From: an uncultured Alphaproteobacteria bacterium
GTDB taxonomy: Bacteria; Pseudomonadota; Alphaproteobacteria; Sphingomonadales; Sphingomonadaceae
DNA: 10,145 nt
Assembly (NCBI GenBank): GCA_903939555.1
Contig: CAJAHV010000235.1
Location: forward strand, 1 to 10,145
Reading direction: 5' to 3'
Part shown: positions 1 to 6,485 of the stretch, in pieces
Numbering within the stretch: position 1 is the stretch's first letter
Layout of the letters: each line of letters starts with the position of its first letter
Position numbers and translations under genes: made by a program
The notes under the pieces: generated by a model
Database searches by the model: none
Told to the model about the DNA's origin: nothing
The model's input: the letters and a program-made list of their open reading frames with translations, nothing else

Positions 1-1
1 C

Positions 2-1174
2 AGGTCGACCCTGCGCAGCATCACCGATACTGCGCCGGTGATCAAATGGTCATTCTGGATTTTTTGGATCAGTTCCACTGTCACTATCGCTTTTTCTCAG
101 GCGCAAAGCGAGACGTTGACCAAATATTTCAATAATCAGATCTATTGGACCATAATGTTTCTGGTTGCGGCGTTGATTGGTTTTGATAAAAAAAGTATAA
201 ATAAAATAAATAACATCATTAAAATAATGGTGTTTGGAGCAATTATATCATCAATATTATCGATTTTAGAATTTCGCGTGGAACGCGTTATATGGCTGGA
301 TCACTTGCCGGGTTTTCTTAAGCCTAATTCGGACATTTTCGGCAAGTTGGACGTATCTAACGCCCGCGCCGGAACTGATGCTTACCGCGTTACCGGTCAT
401 CTCGGGAATGCGCTTTATTTTGCAGAGTTTTTGGCGATCCTGCTGCCATTCAATATTGACGAATTGGTGCGTGGGCGCGGTTTCCTGCGCAAGTCGGCAT
501 TGTTTTTGGGACTGGTGGCAGTGGTCGTGGCGATCTACCTGACCGGATCGCGGGCAGGGATGGTCGGACTGTTGCTGTCGCCGGCGCTTTACACGTTGCT
601 TGCGACGTTGCGCTGGCGACGGCGGCAACCTTCATCGCTTGCCGCCGCGGCGATTCTTTTTGCCTATCCAATGATGATCGGACTGGTCGCGGCGCTGGTC
701 GTGTTCTGGCGGCGTCTGCACGTGTTGGTGATCGGTGGCGGCCAGCACCAGGCGAGCAATGAAGCGCGAAATCTCCAGTGGGCCAAGGGTGACGCCATCC
801 TCGCTGCACAACCGTTCGGCCATGGTGCCGGCCAGTCAGGCATTGTGCTCGGTTTTTATAATCCGGGGCATGACAATTATACCGTCGACTCCTATTATCT
901 GTCGGTGCTCATCGATTACGGGGCGATCGGTTTTCTGGCGTTCATGACGTTCTTTGCGACCAGCGCCGCCCATGCCGGCCGTTTCTATTTTCGTGCCGAT
1001 GACGATAAAAAACTGATACTGTTGCCGATCGCTGTGACGATCGTGAATTTTCTGGTCATCAAAGCGGTCGCCAGCACCGAATCGAGCATGCCGATCGTCA
1101 TCATGATGGCGGGATTTTCTCTCGGCTTGGCGGCCCAGATCATGAAATCGCAGCCCGAACGCAGCCAAACCTGA
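2..1174 (+). CDS. O-antigen ligase/polymerase-type membrane protein (Wzy_C/WaaL family), 5' partial
   Basis: The frame is open from base 2, so the true start lies left of the window; the GTG at 38 is only the first possible start inside it. About 390 residues are visible, ending in TGA at 1172-1174. The protein is strongly hydrophobic with many membrane segments. It carries the TGSRAG motif (about 540-560) that marks the Wzy/WaaL family, and a large hydrophilic loop (EARNLQWAKG onward, about 760-900) like the periplasmic loop of these enzymes. Family members polymerise or ligate undecaprenyl-linked glycans in the inner membrane for lipopolysaccharide or exopolysaccharide. Ligase and polymerase cannot be separated from sequence alone. 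Bases 181-280 have about 21% G+C with ATA and TTA codons, unlike everything else here. A thioesterase gene follows 12 bases after the stop. Confidence 0.8.
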   Translation, partial: RSTLRSITDTAPVIKWSFWIFWISSTVTIAFSQAQSETLTKYFNNQIYWTIMFLVAALIGFDKKSINKINNIIKIMVFGAIISSILSILEFRVERVIWLDHLPGFLKPNSDIFGKLDVSNARAGTDAYRVTGHLGNALYFAEFLAILLPFNIDELVRGRGFLRKSALFLGLVAVVVAIYLTGSRAGMVGLLLSPALYTLLATLRWRRRQPSSLAAAAILFAYPMMIGLVAALVVFWRRLHVLVIGGGQHQASNEARNLQWAKGDAILAAQPFGHGAGQSGIVLGFYNPGHDNYTVDSYYLSVLIDYGAIGFLAFMTFFATSAAHAGRFYFRADDDKKLILLPIAVTIVNFLVIKAVASTESSMPIVIMMAGFSLGLAAQIMKSQPERSQT

Positions 1175-1186
1175 TTGAAACGCACC

Positions 1187-1642
1187 ATGCCCGATCCCAC
1201 GATTGAAACCGGTCCTGACAAACGCCGGGATTTTGCCGTCTTTCGCCAGATTCCGACGCGATGGATGGATAATGACGCCTATGGCCATGTCAACAATGTC
1301 ATTTATTACAGTTGGTTCGATACCGCAGTGAATGCGTTGCTGGTCGACATGGGGTTGCTCGACATCCGGCACGGTCGCACGATCGGGCTCGTCGTTGAAA
1401 CCGGCTGTCGTTATCACCGGTCGGTCGCTTTTCCCGAAATCGTCGAAGCCGGGGTGCGTATCGCCCGCCTCGGCACGTCGAGTGTGCGCTGGGAAGTTGG
1501 CATCTTCACGGCGGGCGATGATCGGGTCGCGGCGCAGGGTTTTTTCGTCCACGTCTATGTCGATCGCGATTCGCGGCGGCCGGCACCGTTGCCGGATGAA
1601 TGGCGGCAGCAGCTGGCGCCGCTGGTGCTGCCGGCGATTTAA
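1187..1642 (+). CDS. Acyl-CoA thioesterase, hotdog fold (4HBT/YbgC-like)
   Basis: Predicted 151-residue cytosolic single-domain hotdog enzyme that hydrolyses an acyl-CoA or related thioester. The signature RWMDNDAYGHVNN lies at residues 25-37; Asp30 aligns with the catalytic Asp of 4-hydroxybenzoyl-CoA thioesterase (the second D of the D-x-D-x-x-G pattern). The later segments (VETGCRYHRSV about 70-80, VRWEVGIF about 100-107) fit the beta strands of this family, and the length is normal. I chose the ATG at 1187; a TTG at 1175 is in frame directly after the upstream stop but is a weaker codon, and neither has a strong ribosome binding site. The 12-base gap to the polysaccharide gene suggests cotranscription, though a functional link is not obvious. 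The acyl substrate cannot be predicted. Confidence 0.85.
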   Translation: MPDPTIETGPDKRRDFAVFRQIPTRWMDNDAYGHVNNVIYYSWFDTAVNALLVDMGLLDIRHGRTIGLVVETGCRYHRSVAFPEIVEAGVRIARLGTSSVRWEVGIFTAGDDRVAAQGFFVHVYVDRDSRRPAPLPDEWRQQLAPLVLPAI

Positions 1643-1710
1643 CAGGCCCTGACTTCAGGTGATGACCGCCAGGCTGCGGCGGAGAAAACGGCTTTCCGAT
1701 CGATTTTACG

Positions 1711-1742
1711 CCGGCCCGGGATGCCGGTCTTTCCCTTTCGGC
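1711..1742 (+). terminator. Weak hairpin followed by a pyrimidine-rich stretch, possible terminator
   Basis: A 5-base stem (CCGGC at 1711-1715, GCCGG at 1723-1727) is followed by TCTTTCCCTTTC. It lies about 70 bases after the thioesterase stop and ahead of guaA. The stem is short and there is no proper T run, so this is a weak call. I see nothing else convincing in the 213-base gap 1643-1855. Confidence 0.2.
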
Positions 1743-1855
1743 CACACCCGCGCTTCGCGTATTTTCGGCCTGCCCAAATCGATGGTCGCCGAGCGCCGTA
1801 GCGCCTGAGGCTCGTGGTGCTGGACAGGCGGGCGAGGCCAGATTATCCGCCTGCG

Positions 1856-3412
1856 ATGATCAAGCCCGCCGATACCGTCCTGATTCTCGATTTCGGGAGC
1901 CAGGTGACCCAACTCATCGCCCGCCGGGTGCGCGAAGTTGGGGTCTATTGCGAGATCGTGCCCTTCGCCAAAGGCGGCGAGGCCTATGACCGGCTGCACC
2001 CCCGTGCCGTCATCCTGTCGGGCAGCCCGGCCTCGGTCGCCGACGCCGGCAGCCCGCGCATCCCCGACCAGGTGCTCGCCGCCAGCGTGCCGATCCTTGC
2101 CATCTGTTATGGCGAACAGGTGCTGTGCGAACAAACGGGCGGCAAGGTCGGCGCCTCGGGGCACCGTGAATTCGGGCGTGCCGATATAGACATCGTCGAT
2201 GATTGCGCGCTGTTCGAGGGCGTTTGGGCCAAGGGTGATCGACCGCATGTCTGGATGAGCCATGGTGACCGTATCGAAGCGATTCCGGCTGGTTTCCGTC
2301 CCGTTGCGGTGACGGCCGGGGCGCCCTTTGCGGCCATCGCCGATGATGAGCGCCGCCGCTATGGCGTGCAGTTCCACCCCGAAGTCCATCACACGCCCGA
2401 TGGCGGGCGGCTGCTCGCCAATTTTGTCACCAAGGTTGCCGGCATCGTGCCGCAGTGGACGATGGCGGGCTTTCGTGACGCCAAGATCGCGGAAATCCGC
2501 CAACAGGTCGGCACTGAAAAAGTGCTTTGCGGCCTGTCGGGCGGGGTCGATTCGTCGGTCGCGGCGCTGCTCATCCATGAAGCCATCGGCGACCAACTGA
2601 CCTGCGTGTTCGTCGATCACGGCCTGTTGCGCGAGGGCGAGGCCGAACAGGTCGTCAGCCTGTTCCGCGAACATTACCACATCCCGCTTGTGCATGTGGA
2701 CGCGTCGGACACCTTCCTGGCCGGACTGGCCGGCGTCACCGACCCCGAAAAGAAGCGCAAGTTCATCGGCGGCGCCTTCATCGACGTGTTCGAGGCCGAA
2801 GCGAAAAAGATCGGCGGTGCGCGTTTCCTGGCACAGGGCACGCTTTATCCCGATGTCATCGAAAGCGTCTCCTTCACCGGCGGCCCGAGCGTGACGATCA
2901 AGAGCCACCACAATGTCGGCGGCCTGCCAGCGCGGATGAACATGGCGCTGGTCGAACCCTTGCGCGAACTGTTCAAGGACGAAGTGCGCCGGCTTGGTGT
3001 CGAGCTTGGCCTGCCGCCGGCCTTTGTCGGTCGCCACCCGTTTCCGGGGCCGGGGCTGGCCATCCGCATTCCCGGCGAAGTGACCAAAGAAGCCTGTGAC
3101 ACGCTGCGCAAGGCGGACGCCATCTATCTCGAGGAAATCCGCAACGCCGGGCTTTATGATGAAATCTGGCAGGCGTTTGCGGTGCTGCTGCCGGTGCGTA
3201 CCGTCGGCGTGATGGGTGATGGCCGGACCTATGACAAGGTCTGCGGCCTGCGCGCCGTGACCAGCGTCGATGGCATGACCGCCGATGTCTACCCCTTCGA
3301 AAGTGCGTTCCTGTCACGCGTCGCCACCCGCATCGTCAACGAAGTGCCGGGCATCAACCGCGTCGTCTATGACTACACGTCAAAGCCGCCAGGCACGATC
3401 GAGTGGGAGTAG
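1856..3412 (+). CDS. guaA: GMP synthase (glutamine-hydrolysing)
   Basis: Converts XMP to GMP using ATP and ammonia released from glutamine, the last step of guanine nucleotide synthesis, in the cytosol. The 518-residue protein has the full family architecture. The N-terminal class I glutamine amidotransferase has the catalytic triad Cys84 (AICYGEQ), His174 and Glu176 (VQFHPEV). The ATP pyrophosphatase domain has the P-loop SGGVDSS at 228-234. The C-terminal dimerisation domain ends in the typical KPPGTIEWE. The ATG at 1856 gives the usual MIKPADTVLILDFGSQ start; a longer reading from GTG 1814 adds 14 residues without family support. Only a weak GCGAGG lies upstream, at about 18 bases. The last 10 bases overlap the next gene, so guaA probably heads a small operon. 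All key residues are intact. Confidence 0.97.
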   Translation: MIKPADTVLILDFGSQVTQLIARRVREVGVYCEIVPFAKGGEAYDRLHPRAVILSGSPASVADAGSPRIPDQVLAASVPILAICYGEQVLCEQTGGKVGASGHREFGRADIDIVDDCALFEGVWAKGDRPHVWMSHGDRIEAIPAGFRPVAVTAGAPFAAIADDERRRYGVQFHPEVHHTPDGGRLLANFVTKVAGIVPQWTMAGFRDAKIAEIRQQVGTEKVLCGLSGGVDSSVAALLIHEAIGDQLTCVFVDHGLLREGEAEQVVSLFREHYHIPLVHVDASDTFLAGLAGVTDPEKKRKFIGGAFIDVFEAEAKKIGGARFLAQGTLYPDVIESVSFTGGPSVTIKSHHNVGGLPARMNMALVEPLRELFKDEVRRLGVELGLPPAFVGRHPFPGPGLAIRIPGEVTKEACDTLRKADAIYLEEIRNAGLYDEIWQAFAVLLPVRTVGVMGDGRTYDKVCGLRAVTSVDGMTADVYPFESAFLSRVATRIVNEVPGINRVVYDYTSKPPGTIEWE

Positions 3413-4104
3413 CGCCGCGTCATATCGGCCTTGTCGGCGGGATCGGCCCCGCTGCGACGGATTATTACTACCGTCGGCTGATCGCCGGTTTTGCCGCTGC
3501 CGGCGTGCCGCTGACGTTGACGATTGCCCATGCCGATGCGCCAACGCTGCTGGCCAATCTGGCGGCGGGGGCAGTTTTCGAACAGGCCGGGATTTACCAG
3601 CGGCTGGCCGACCGTCTGGCGGCGGCGGGCGCCGAGTGCATCGCCATCACCTCGATCGCCGGGCATTTCTGTATCGACCGTTTCGCGCCCCTGTCGCCGC
3701 TGCCGGTGGTCGACATGATTTCGACGATCACCGCTGCGGTGCGCGCGCAGCGTTTCGGCCGGATCGGCATATTGGGAACCCGTACCGTGATGGCCAGCCG
3801 CCTGTATGGCGTCGATACCGGCGCCGTTATTGTGCCCCCGGCCGGCGCGGCATTCGACGCGGTGCATGATGCCTATGCCGCGATGGCGGCGGCGGGCACG
3901 GTAACGGACGCGCAGCGCCAAGTGTTCGATGCGGCGTCGGCTGAACTGCTGGCAACCGGCTGTGAAGCGATCCTGCTCGGCGGCACGGATCTGGCGCTGG
4001 TCTATCAACCCGGGAGCAGCCGCTTTCCGATCATCGATTGCGCCGGCATCCATGCCGATGCGATCATGCGCCACGCGCTGGGCCACCGGGAGATCGACGG
4101 ATGA
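3403..4104 (+). CDS. Asp/Glu racemase-fold protein lacking both catalytic cysteines
   Basis: A 233-residue cytosolic protein of the aspartate/glutamate/hydantoin racemase superfamily, most like YgeA/RacX: it has the N-terminal IGLVGGIGPAAT loop and the C-terminal FPIIDCAGIHADA segment. Family enzymes use two opposed residues, usually two Cys, or Thr83/Cys197 in E. coli YgeA as I recall it. Here the first site reads ITSIAGH with Ser84, and the second reads LLGGTDL with Gly194 where GCTE is expected. Cys90, Cys187 and Cys213 exist but sit outside these motifs. It may therefore not racemise by the standard mechanism. The GTG start at 3403 overlaps the end of guaA by 10 bases, and its stop overlaps the next ATG. 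Substrate unknown; an amino-acid lyase or a binding role is equally possible. Confidence 0.82.
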   Translation: MGVAPRHIGLVGGIGPAATDYYYRRLIAGFAAAGVPLTLTIAHADAPTLLANLAAGAVFEQAGIYQRLADRLAAAGAECIAITSIAGHFCIDRFAPLSPLPVVDMISTITAAVRAQRFGRIGILGTRTVMASRLYGVDTGAVIVPPAGAAFDAVHDAYAAMAAAGTVTDAQRQVFDAASAELLATGCEAILLGGTDLALVYQPGSSRFPIIDCAGIHADAIMRHALGHREIDG

Positions 4105-4448
4105 CGCTGACCATGTACGGCATCAAGAATTGCGACACGATCAAGAAGGCGCGGGACTGGCTGGCCGCGCATGGCGTCGTGTTCGATTTTCACGATTACA
4201 AGGCCAAGGGGGCCGATGCGGCGCTGTTGGCCGACTGGGTCGCGGCGCGCGGCTGGGAAACGCTGCTCAATCGCGCCGGCACGACCTTTCGCGGGCTGCC
4301 CGATGCCGACAAGCAGGGCATCGATGCCGACAAGGCGATCGCGTTGATGCTGGCGCAACCCTCGCTGATCAAGCGGCCGGTGCTCGCCGGCGATGGCCTG
4401 CTGCTTATCGGCTTCAAGCCCGATGTCTACACGCAGGCCTTTGGCTGA
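4101..4448 (+). CDS. YffB-type ArsC/Spx-family thioredoxin-fold protein
   Basis: A 115-residue single-domain protein closely matching the E. coli YffB type of the ArsC/Spx superfamily. It has the opening MYGIKNCDTIKKARDWL with a lone Cys11, then GWETLLNRAGTTFR (51-64), IKRPVL (90-95) and LIGF near the end. These proteins have a thioredoxin-like fold; the family role is poorly defined (a glutathione-dependent thiol reductase has been suggested), and arsenate reduction is not expected. It should not be confused with the true arsC at 5623-6018. The ATG at 4101 overlaps the racemase-fold gene's TGA (ATGA) and has a GGAGA-like site about 8 bases upstream, indicating translational coupling. It converges on the arsenic operon, with 27 bases between the stops. 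Confidence 0.9.
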   Translation: MTLTMYGIKNCDTIKKARDWLAAHGVVFDFHDYKAKGADAALLADWVAARGWETLLNRAGTTFRGLPDADKQGIDADKAIALMLAQPSLIKRPVLAGDGLLLIGFKPDVYTQAFG

Positions 4449-4463
4449 TCCCGACGGCGCGCC

Positions 4464-4482
4464 GCCCTGTGCTGATCAGGGC
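4464..4482. terminator. Small inverted repeat between convergent genes, possible two-way terminator
   Basis: A 6-base stem GCCCTG/CAGGGC with a 7-base loop lies between the yffB-like stop and the aquaporin stop, partly overlapping the latter. It is symmetric and so could act on both strands, but it has no T run. The only support is the position between convergent operons. Confidence 0.3.
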
Positions 4483-5135
4483 CTGTCATCGAACAACCAG
4501 CGCCCGCAGGCGGCCGCGAGCAAGGCGCCGCCGATCTGTGCGGCAATGAAACCCGGTGCGTCAACCGGGCGGATGCCCGAAAAACTGTCGGTCAGCGAGC
4601 GGGCCAGGGTAATCGCCGGGTTGGCGAAACTTGTCGATGATGTGAACCAGTAACCGGCGGTGATAACCCCGGCGACGCTCAGCGGTACCCAGTGCGGGCG
4701 GTGGCGCAGGGTGCCAAGGATGGTCAGCACCAGCGCAAAGGTTGCCACTGCCTCACCCAGCCACTGGCCGGGGCCGGTGCGCACCTTGCTGCCGATCTCG
4801 AACACCGGCAGGTCGAACATGGCATGGGCGATGATCGCGCCGCCCAGCCCGCCGAGCAACTGCACCAGCATGTAGAGCGCGGCATCCCGCCAGGTGAGCG
4901 CGCGCCGCAGCGCAAATACCAGCGTGACGGCGGGATTGAACTGCGCCCCCGAAACCGGCCCCAGCATGGTGATCAGCACCAGCAGCATCGCCGCCGTCGC
5001 CAGCGTGTTGCCGAGCAACGCCAGCGCGACATTGCCGCCGGCCAGCTGTTCGGCCATGATTCCCGAACCGATGACGGTGGCGAACAGCATCGCCGAGCCA
5101 AGGCCTTCGGCAAACAGGCGCCGCCCAAGGTTCAT
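4476..5135 (-). CDS. aqpS: AqpS-like aquaglyceroporin of the arsenic operon (MIP family)
   Basis: A 219-residue inner-membrane channel with the MIP fold. The two half-helix motifs are FNPAV (N67-P68-A69) and ANPAI (N172-P173-A174), separated by hydrophobic segments. The Arg that usually follows the second NPA and forms the aromatic/arginine filter is replaced by Ile175, which should widen the pore, as described for arsenic-operon aquaglyceroporins such as S. meliloti AqpS. The likely role is downhill exit of arsenite made by ArsC and ArsI, or passage of methylated arsenicals; this is inference from context. It is last of five overlapping genes, and the acetyltransferase stop forms TGATG with its ATG. 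A GTG one codon upstream (5138) is an alternative start. Water or glycerol transport alone is possible, but the neighbours argue against it. Confidence 0.88.
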   Translation of the reverse strand: MNLGRRLFAEGLGSAMLFATVIGSGIMAEQLAGGNVALALLGNTLATAAMLLVLITMLGPVSGAQFNPAVTLVFALRRALTWRDAALYMLVQLLGGLGGAIIAHAMFDLPVFEIGSKVRTGPGQWLGEAVATFALVLTILGTLRHRPHWVPLSVAGVITAGYWFTSSTSFANPAITLARSLTDSFSGIRPVDAPGFIAAQIGGALLAAACGRWLFDDRP

Positions 5136-5626
5136 CACAAGCTGCGTTGCATGTAGATGATATCGAGCCGGCGGCCGAATTTCTGCCCGACGTTGGTCAG
5201 GTGCCCGGCCTGCACAAAGCCACAGCTGCCATGCAGCCCGACCGAGGCATGGTTGCCGCCACCATCGCCGATCACGGCGATCATCTCGCGAAAGCCGGCG
5301 GCGCGGGCGGCATCAAAAAGGGCCGTCAACAGCGCCCGGCCGATCCCCTGCCGCGCGGCAGGGGCGGCGACATAGATCGAATTTTCGCAGGTGGCGCGAT
5401 AGGCGGCGCGGTCGCGGAATTGGGCAGCATAGGCATAGCCGAGCAGGATGTCGCCCGCATCCCAGACCAGCCACGGCCAGCCCTTGCCCTGCACCCGCGC
5501 CAGCCGCGCCGCCATTTCGGCGGTATCGGGGGCCTCGGTTTCAAAGCTGGCGGTGCCGGTAAGCACGTGCGGCGCGTAAAGGTCGGATATCGCCGCAGCG
5601 TCGGCCGGCAGGGCGAAGCGGATCAT
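5135..5626 (-). CDS. GNAT N-acetyltransferase, phosphinothricin/arsinothricin type (ArsN-like)
   Basis: A 163-residue cytosolic GNAT enzyme that should transfer acetyl from acetyl-CoA to an amino group. It matches the phosphinothricin acetyltransferase subgroup: the segment around TCENSIYV with the conserved Glu81, the acetyl-CoA pyrophosphate loop RQGIG (92-96), MIAVIGDGGGNHASVGLH (about 115-132), and the C-terminal GQKFGRRLD (147-155). In arsenic operons this family includes ArsN, which acetylates the arsenic amino-acid antibiotic arsinothricin as well as phosphinothricin. Position between arsC and the channel gene supports that role, but methionine sulfone or other substrates cannot be excluded. 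The ATG at 5626 overlaps the arsC stop (ATGA), and the stop overlaps the aquaporin start. The start gives the standard IRFALPADAAAI beginning. Confidence 0.88.
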   Translation of the reverse strand: MIRFALPADAAAISDLYAPHVLTGTASFETEAPDTAEMAARLARVQGKGWPWLVWDAGDILLGYAYAAQFRDRAAYRATCENSIYVAAPAARQGIGRALLTALFDAARAAGFREMIAVIGDGGGNHASVGLHGSCGFVQAGHLTNVGQKFGRRLDIIYMQRSL

Positions 5627-6018
5627 GCGCGGTGCACAACCTCGCCATCTTCCTTGGTGAAATCGGCGGGCAGGGCGGCATCGAGTATCGCGAATACCTT
5701 TTCCGATGGCCGTGCCAGCACGGTGCCCTTTGGCGTGATCACTACCGGGCGGTTGATGAGGATCGGGTGGACCGCCATCGCGGCGAGGATCGTCGCGTCA
5801 TCGGCGCCGGCCAGCCCCAGTTCCTCTGCCGGTGTGCCTTTGGTGCGCAGCAGTGCGGCGGCACCGCCGACGACCGCCGCGACCCGTGACAGCGTCGCAG
5901 CATCGGGCGGGGTTTGCAGATACTCGACAATCACCGGTTCGACCCCGGTTGCGCGGATCATTGCCAGCGTATTGCGCGAGGTGCCGCATTTCGGATTGTG
6001 CCAGATGATGACCGACAT
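5623..6018 (-). CDS. arsC: Arsenate reductase, glutaredoxin-linked type
   Basis: Reduces arsenate to arsenite in the cytosol with glutathione and glutaredoxin. The 131-residue protein begins MSVIIWHNPKCGTSRN, with the catalytic Cys11 in the family's NPxCGTSRN loop. It keeps the three arginines that bind arsenic in plasmid R773 ArsC: Arg58 (LLRTKGTP), Arg90 (HPILINRP) and Arg103 (LARPSE). Length is slightly under the usual 140. The ATG at 6018 is fixed by homology and by a TGATG overlap with arsI; a longer reading upstream in this frame is a shadow of arsI. Its product, arsenite, is the natural substrate for the aquaglyceroporin two genes downstream. The stop overlaps the acetyltransferase ATG. 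It is separate from the YffB-like protein at 4101-4448. Confidence 0.96.
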   Translation of the reverse strand: MSVIIWHNPKCGTSRNTLAMIRATGVEPVIVEYLQTPPDAATLSRVAAVVGGAAALLRTKGTPAEELGLAGADDATILAAMAVHPILINRPVVITPKGTVLARPSEKVFAILDAALPADFTKEDGEVVHRA

Positions 6019-6485
6019 CAGCAGCAACCGGTCTTGGCGGGCGCCAGCGCCGGCGCGCAGCAGGTGCCCTCCGCCGCGCTTTCGCCGGCGAGCCGCGACA
6101 GGGCGGGCGAGCTGCCATAATCTGCTGCACTTCCAGTCGTCAGGAAGGTTTCCCACACAACGCCTTGCGGATCGGCAATCCAGGCCTTGCTCGAGGTGGC
6201 ATAGCAGCAGGTGGTGGCAGCTTCTGCCAGTACCGGCCCATGGGCACGGGCCAGCCGCGCACCGACTTCGGCAAGTTCGGTTTCGCTTTCGACCTGGATG
6301 CCGAGATGTTCGATGCCGCGCGTCGCATGGCCGGCCGAAATAGCGAAATTCAGCCGCGGATCGTCGAGCATCCATTTGGCATAATCTGCCTCGATCACGC
6401 TCGGTTCGGCGCCGAACAGCGTGGTATAAAAACGCAGAGACTGCGCGAGGTTGTCGACTCCGACGTGAACATGCATCCGTTTCAT
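6018..6485 (-). CDS. arsI: ArsI-type C-As lyase (CadI-like glyoxalase/dioxygenase fold)
   Basis: A 155-residue cytosolic protein of the vicinal oxygen chelate family. ArsI enzymes use Fe(II) and oxygen to split the carbon-arsenic bond of trivalent methyl- and aryl-arsenicals, releasing arsenite. The predicted iron ligands are His7 (HVHVGV), His60 (IEHLGIQV) and Glu112 (WETF). The arsenic-binding vicinal pair is Cys93-Cys94 in TTCCYA, which separates ArsI from other glyoxalase-fold proteins. A tail rich in Ala, Ser and Pro ends in two more pairs, Cys142-Cys143 and the terminal Cys154-Cys155, as in other ArsI/CadI proteins. The ATG at 6485 overlaps the arsR stop (ATGA) and has a good AAGGAA site 6 bases upstream. 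The name CadI (cadmium-induced) is an older label for near relatives. Confidence 0.93.
   Translation of the reverse strand: MKRMHVHVGVDNLAQSLRFYTTLFGAEPSVIEADYAKWMLDDPRLNFAISAGHATRGIEHLGIQVESETELAEVGARLARAHGPVLAEAATTCCYATSSKAWIADPQGVVWETFLTTGSAADYGSSPALSRLAGESAAEGTCCAPALAPAKTGCC

Noticed and set aside
836..1552. 238-codon minus-strand reading frame under the polysaccharide and thioesterase genes
   Set aside because: It crosses the boundary of two real genes and shows no domain; a shadow.
1706..3037. 443-codon minus-strand reading frame across guaA
   Set aside because: It lies antisense to a complete guaA, has no recognisable domain, and its composition (rich in Arg, His, Asp, Gly) is typical of a shadow frame in GC-rich DNA.
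4101..4448. Calling the YffB-like gene an arsenate reductase
   Set aside because: It lacks the CGTSRN loop and the arginine set of ArsC; the motifs match the YffB group.
5147..6343. 398-codon plus-strand reading frame across the ars operon
   Set aside because: It is antisense to three clear ars genes and has no family features.
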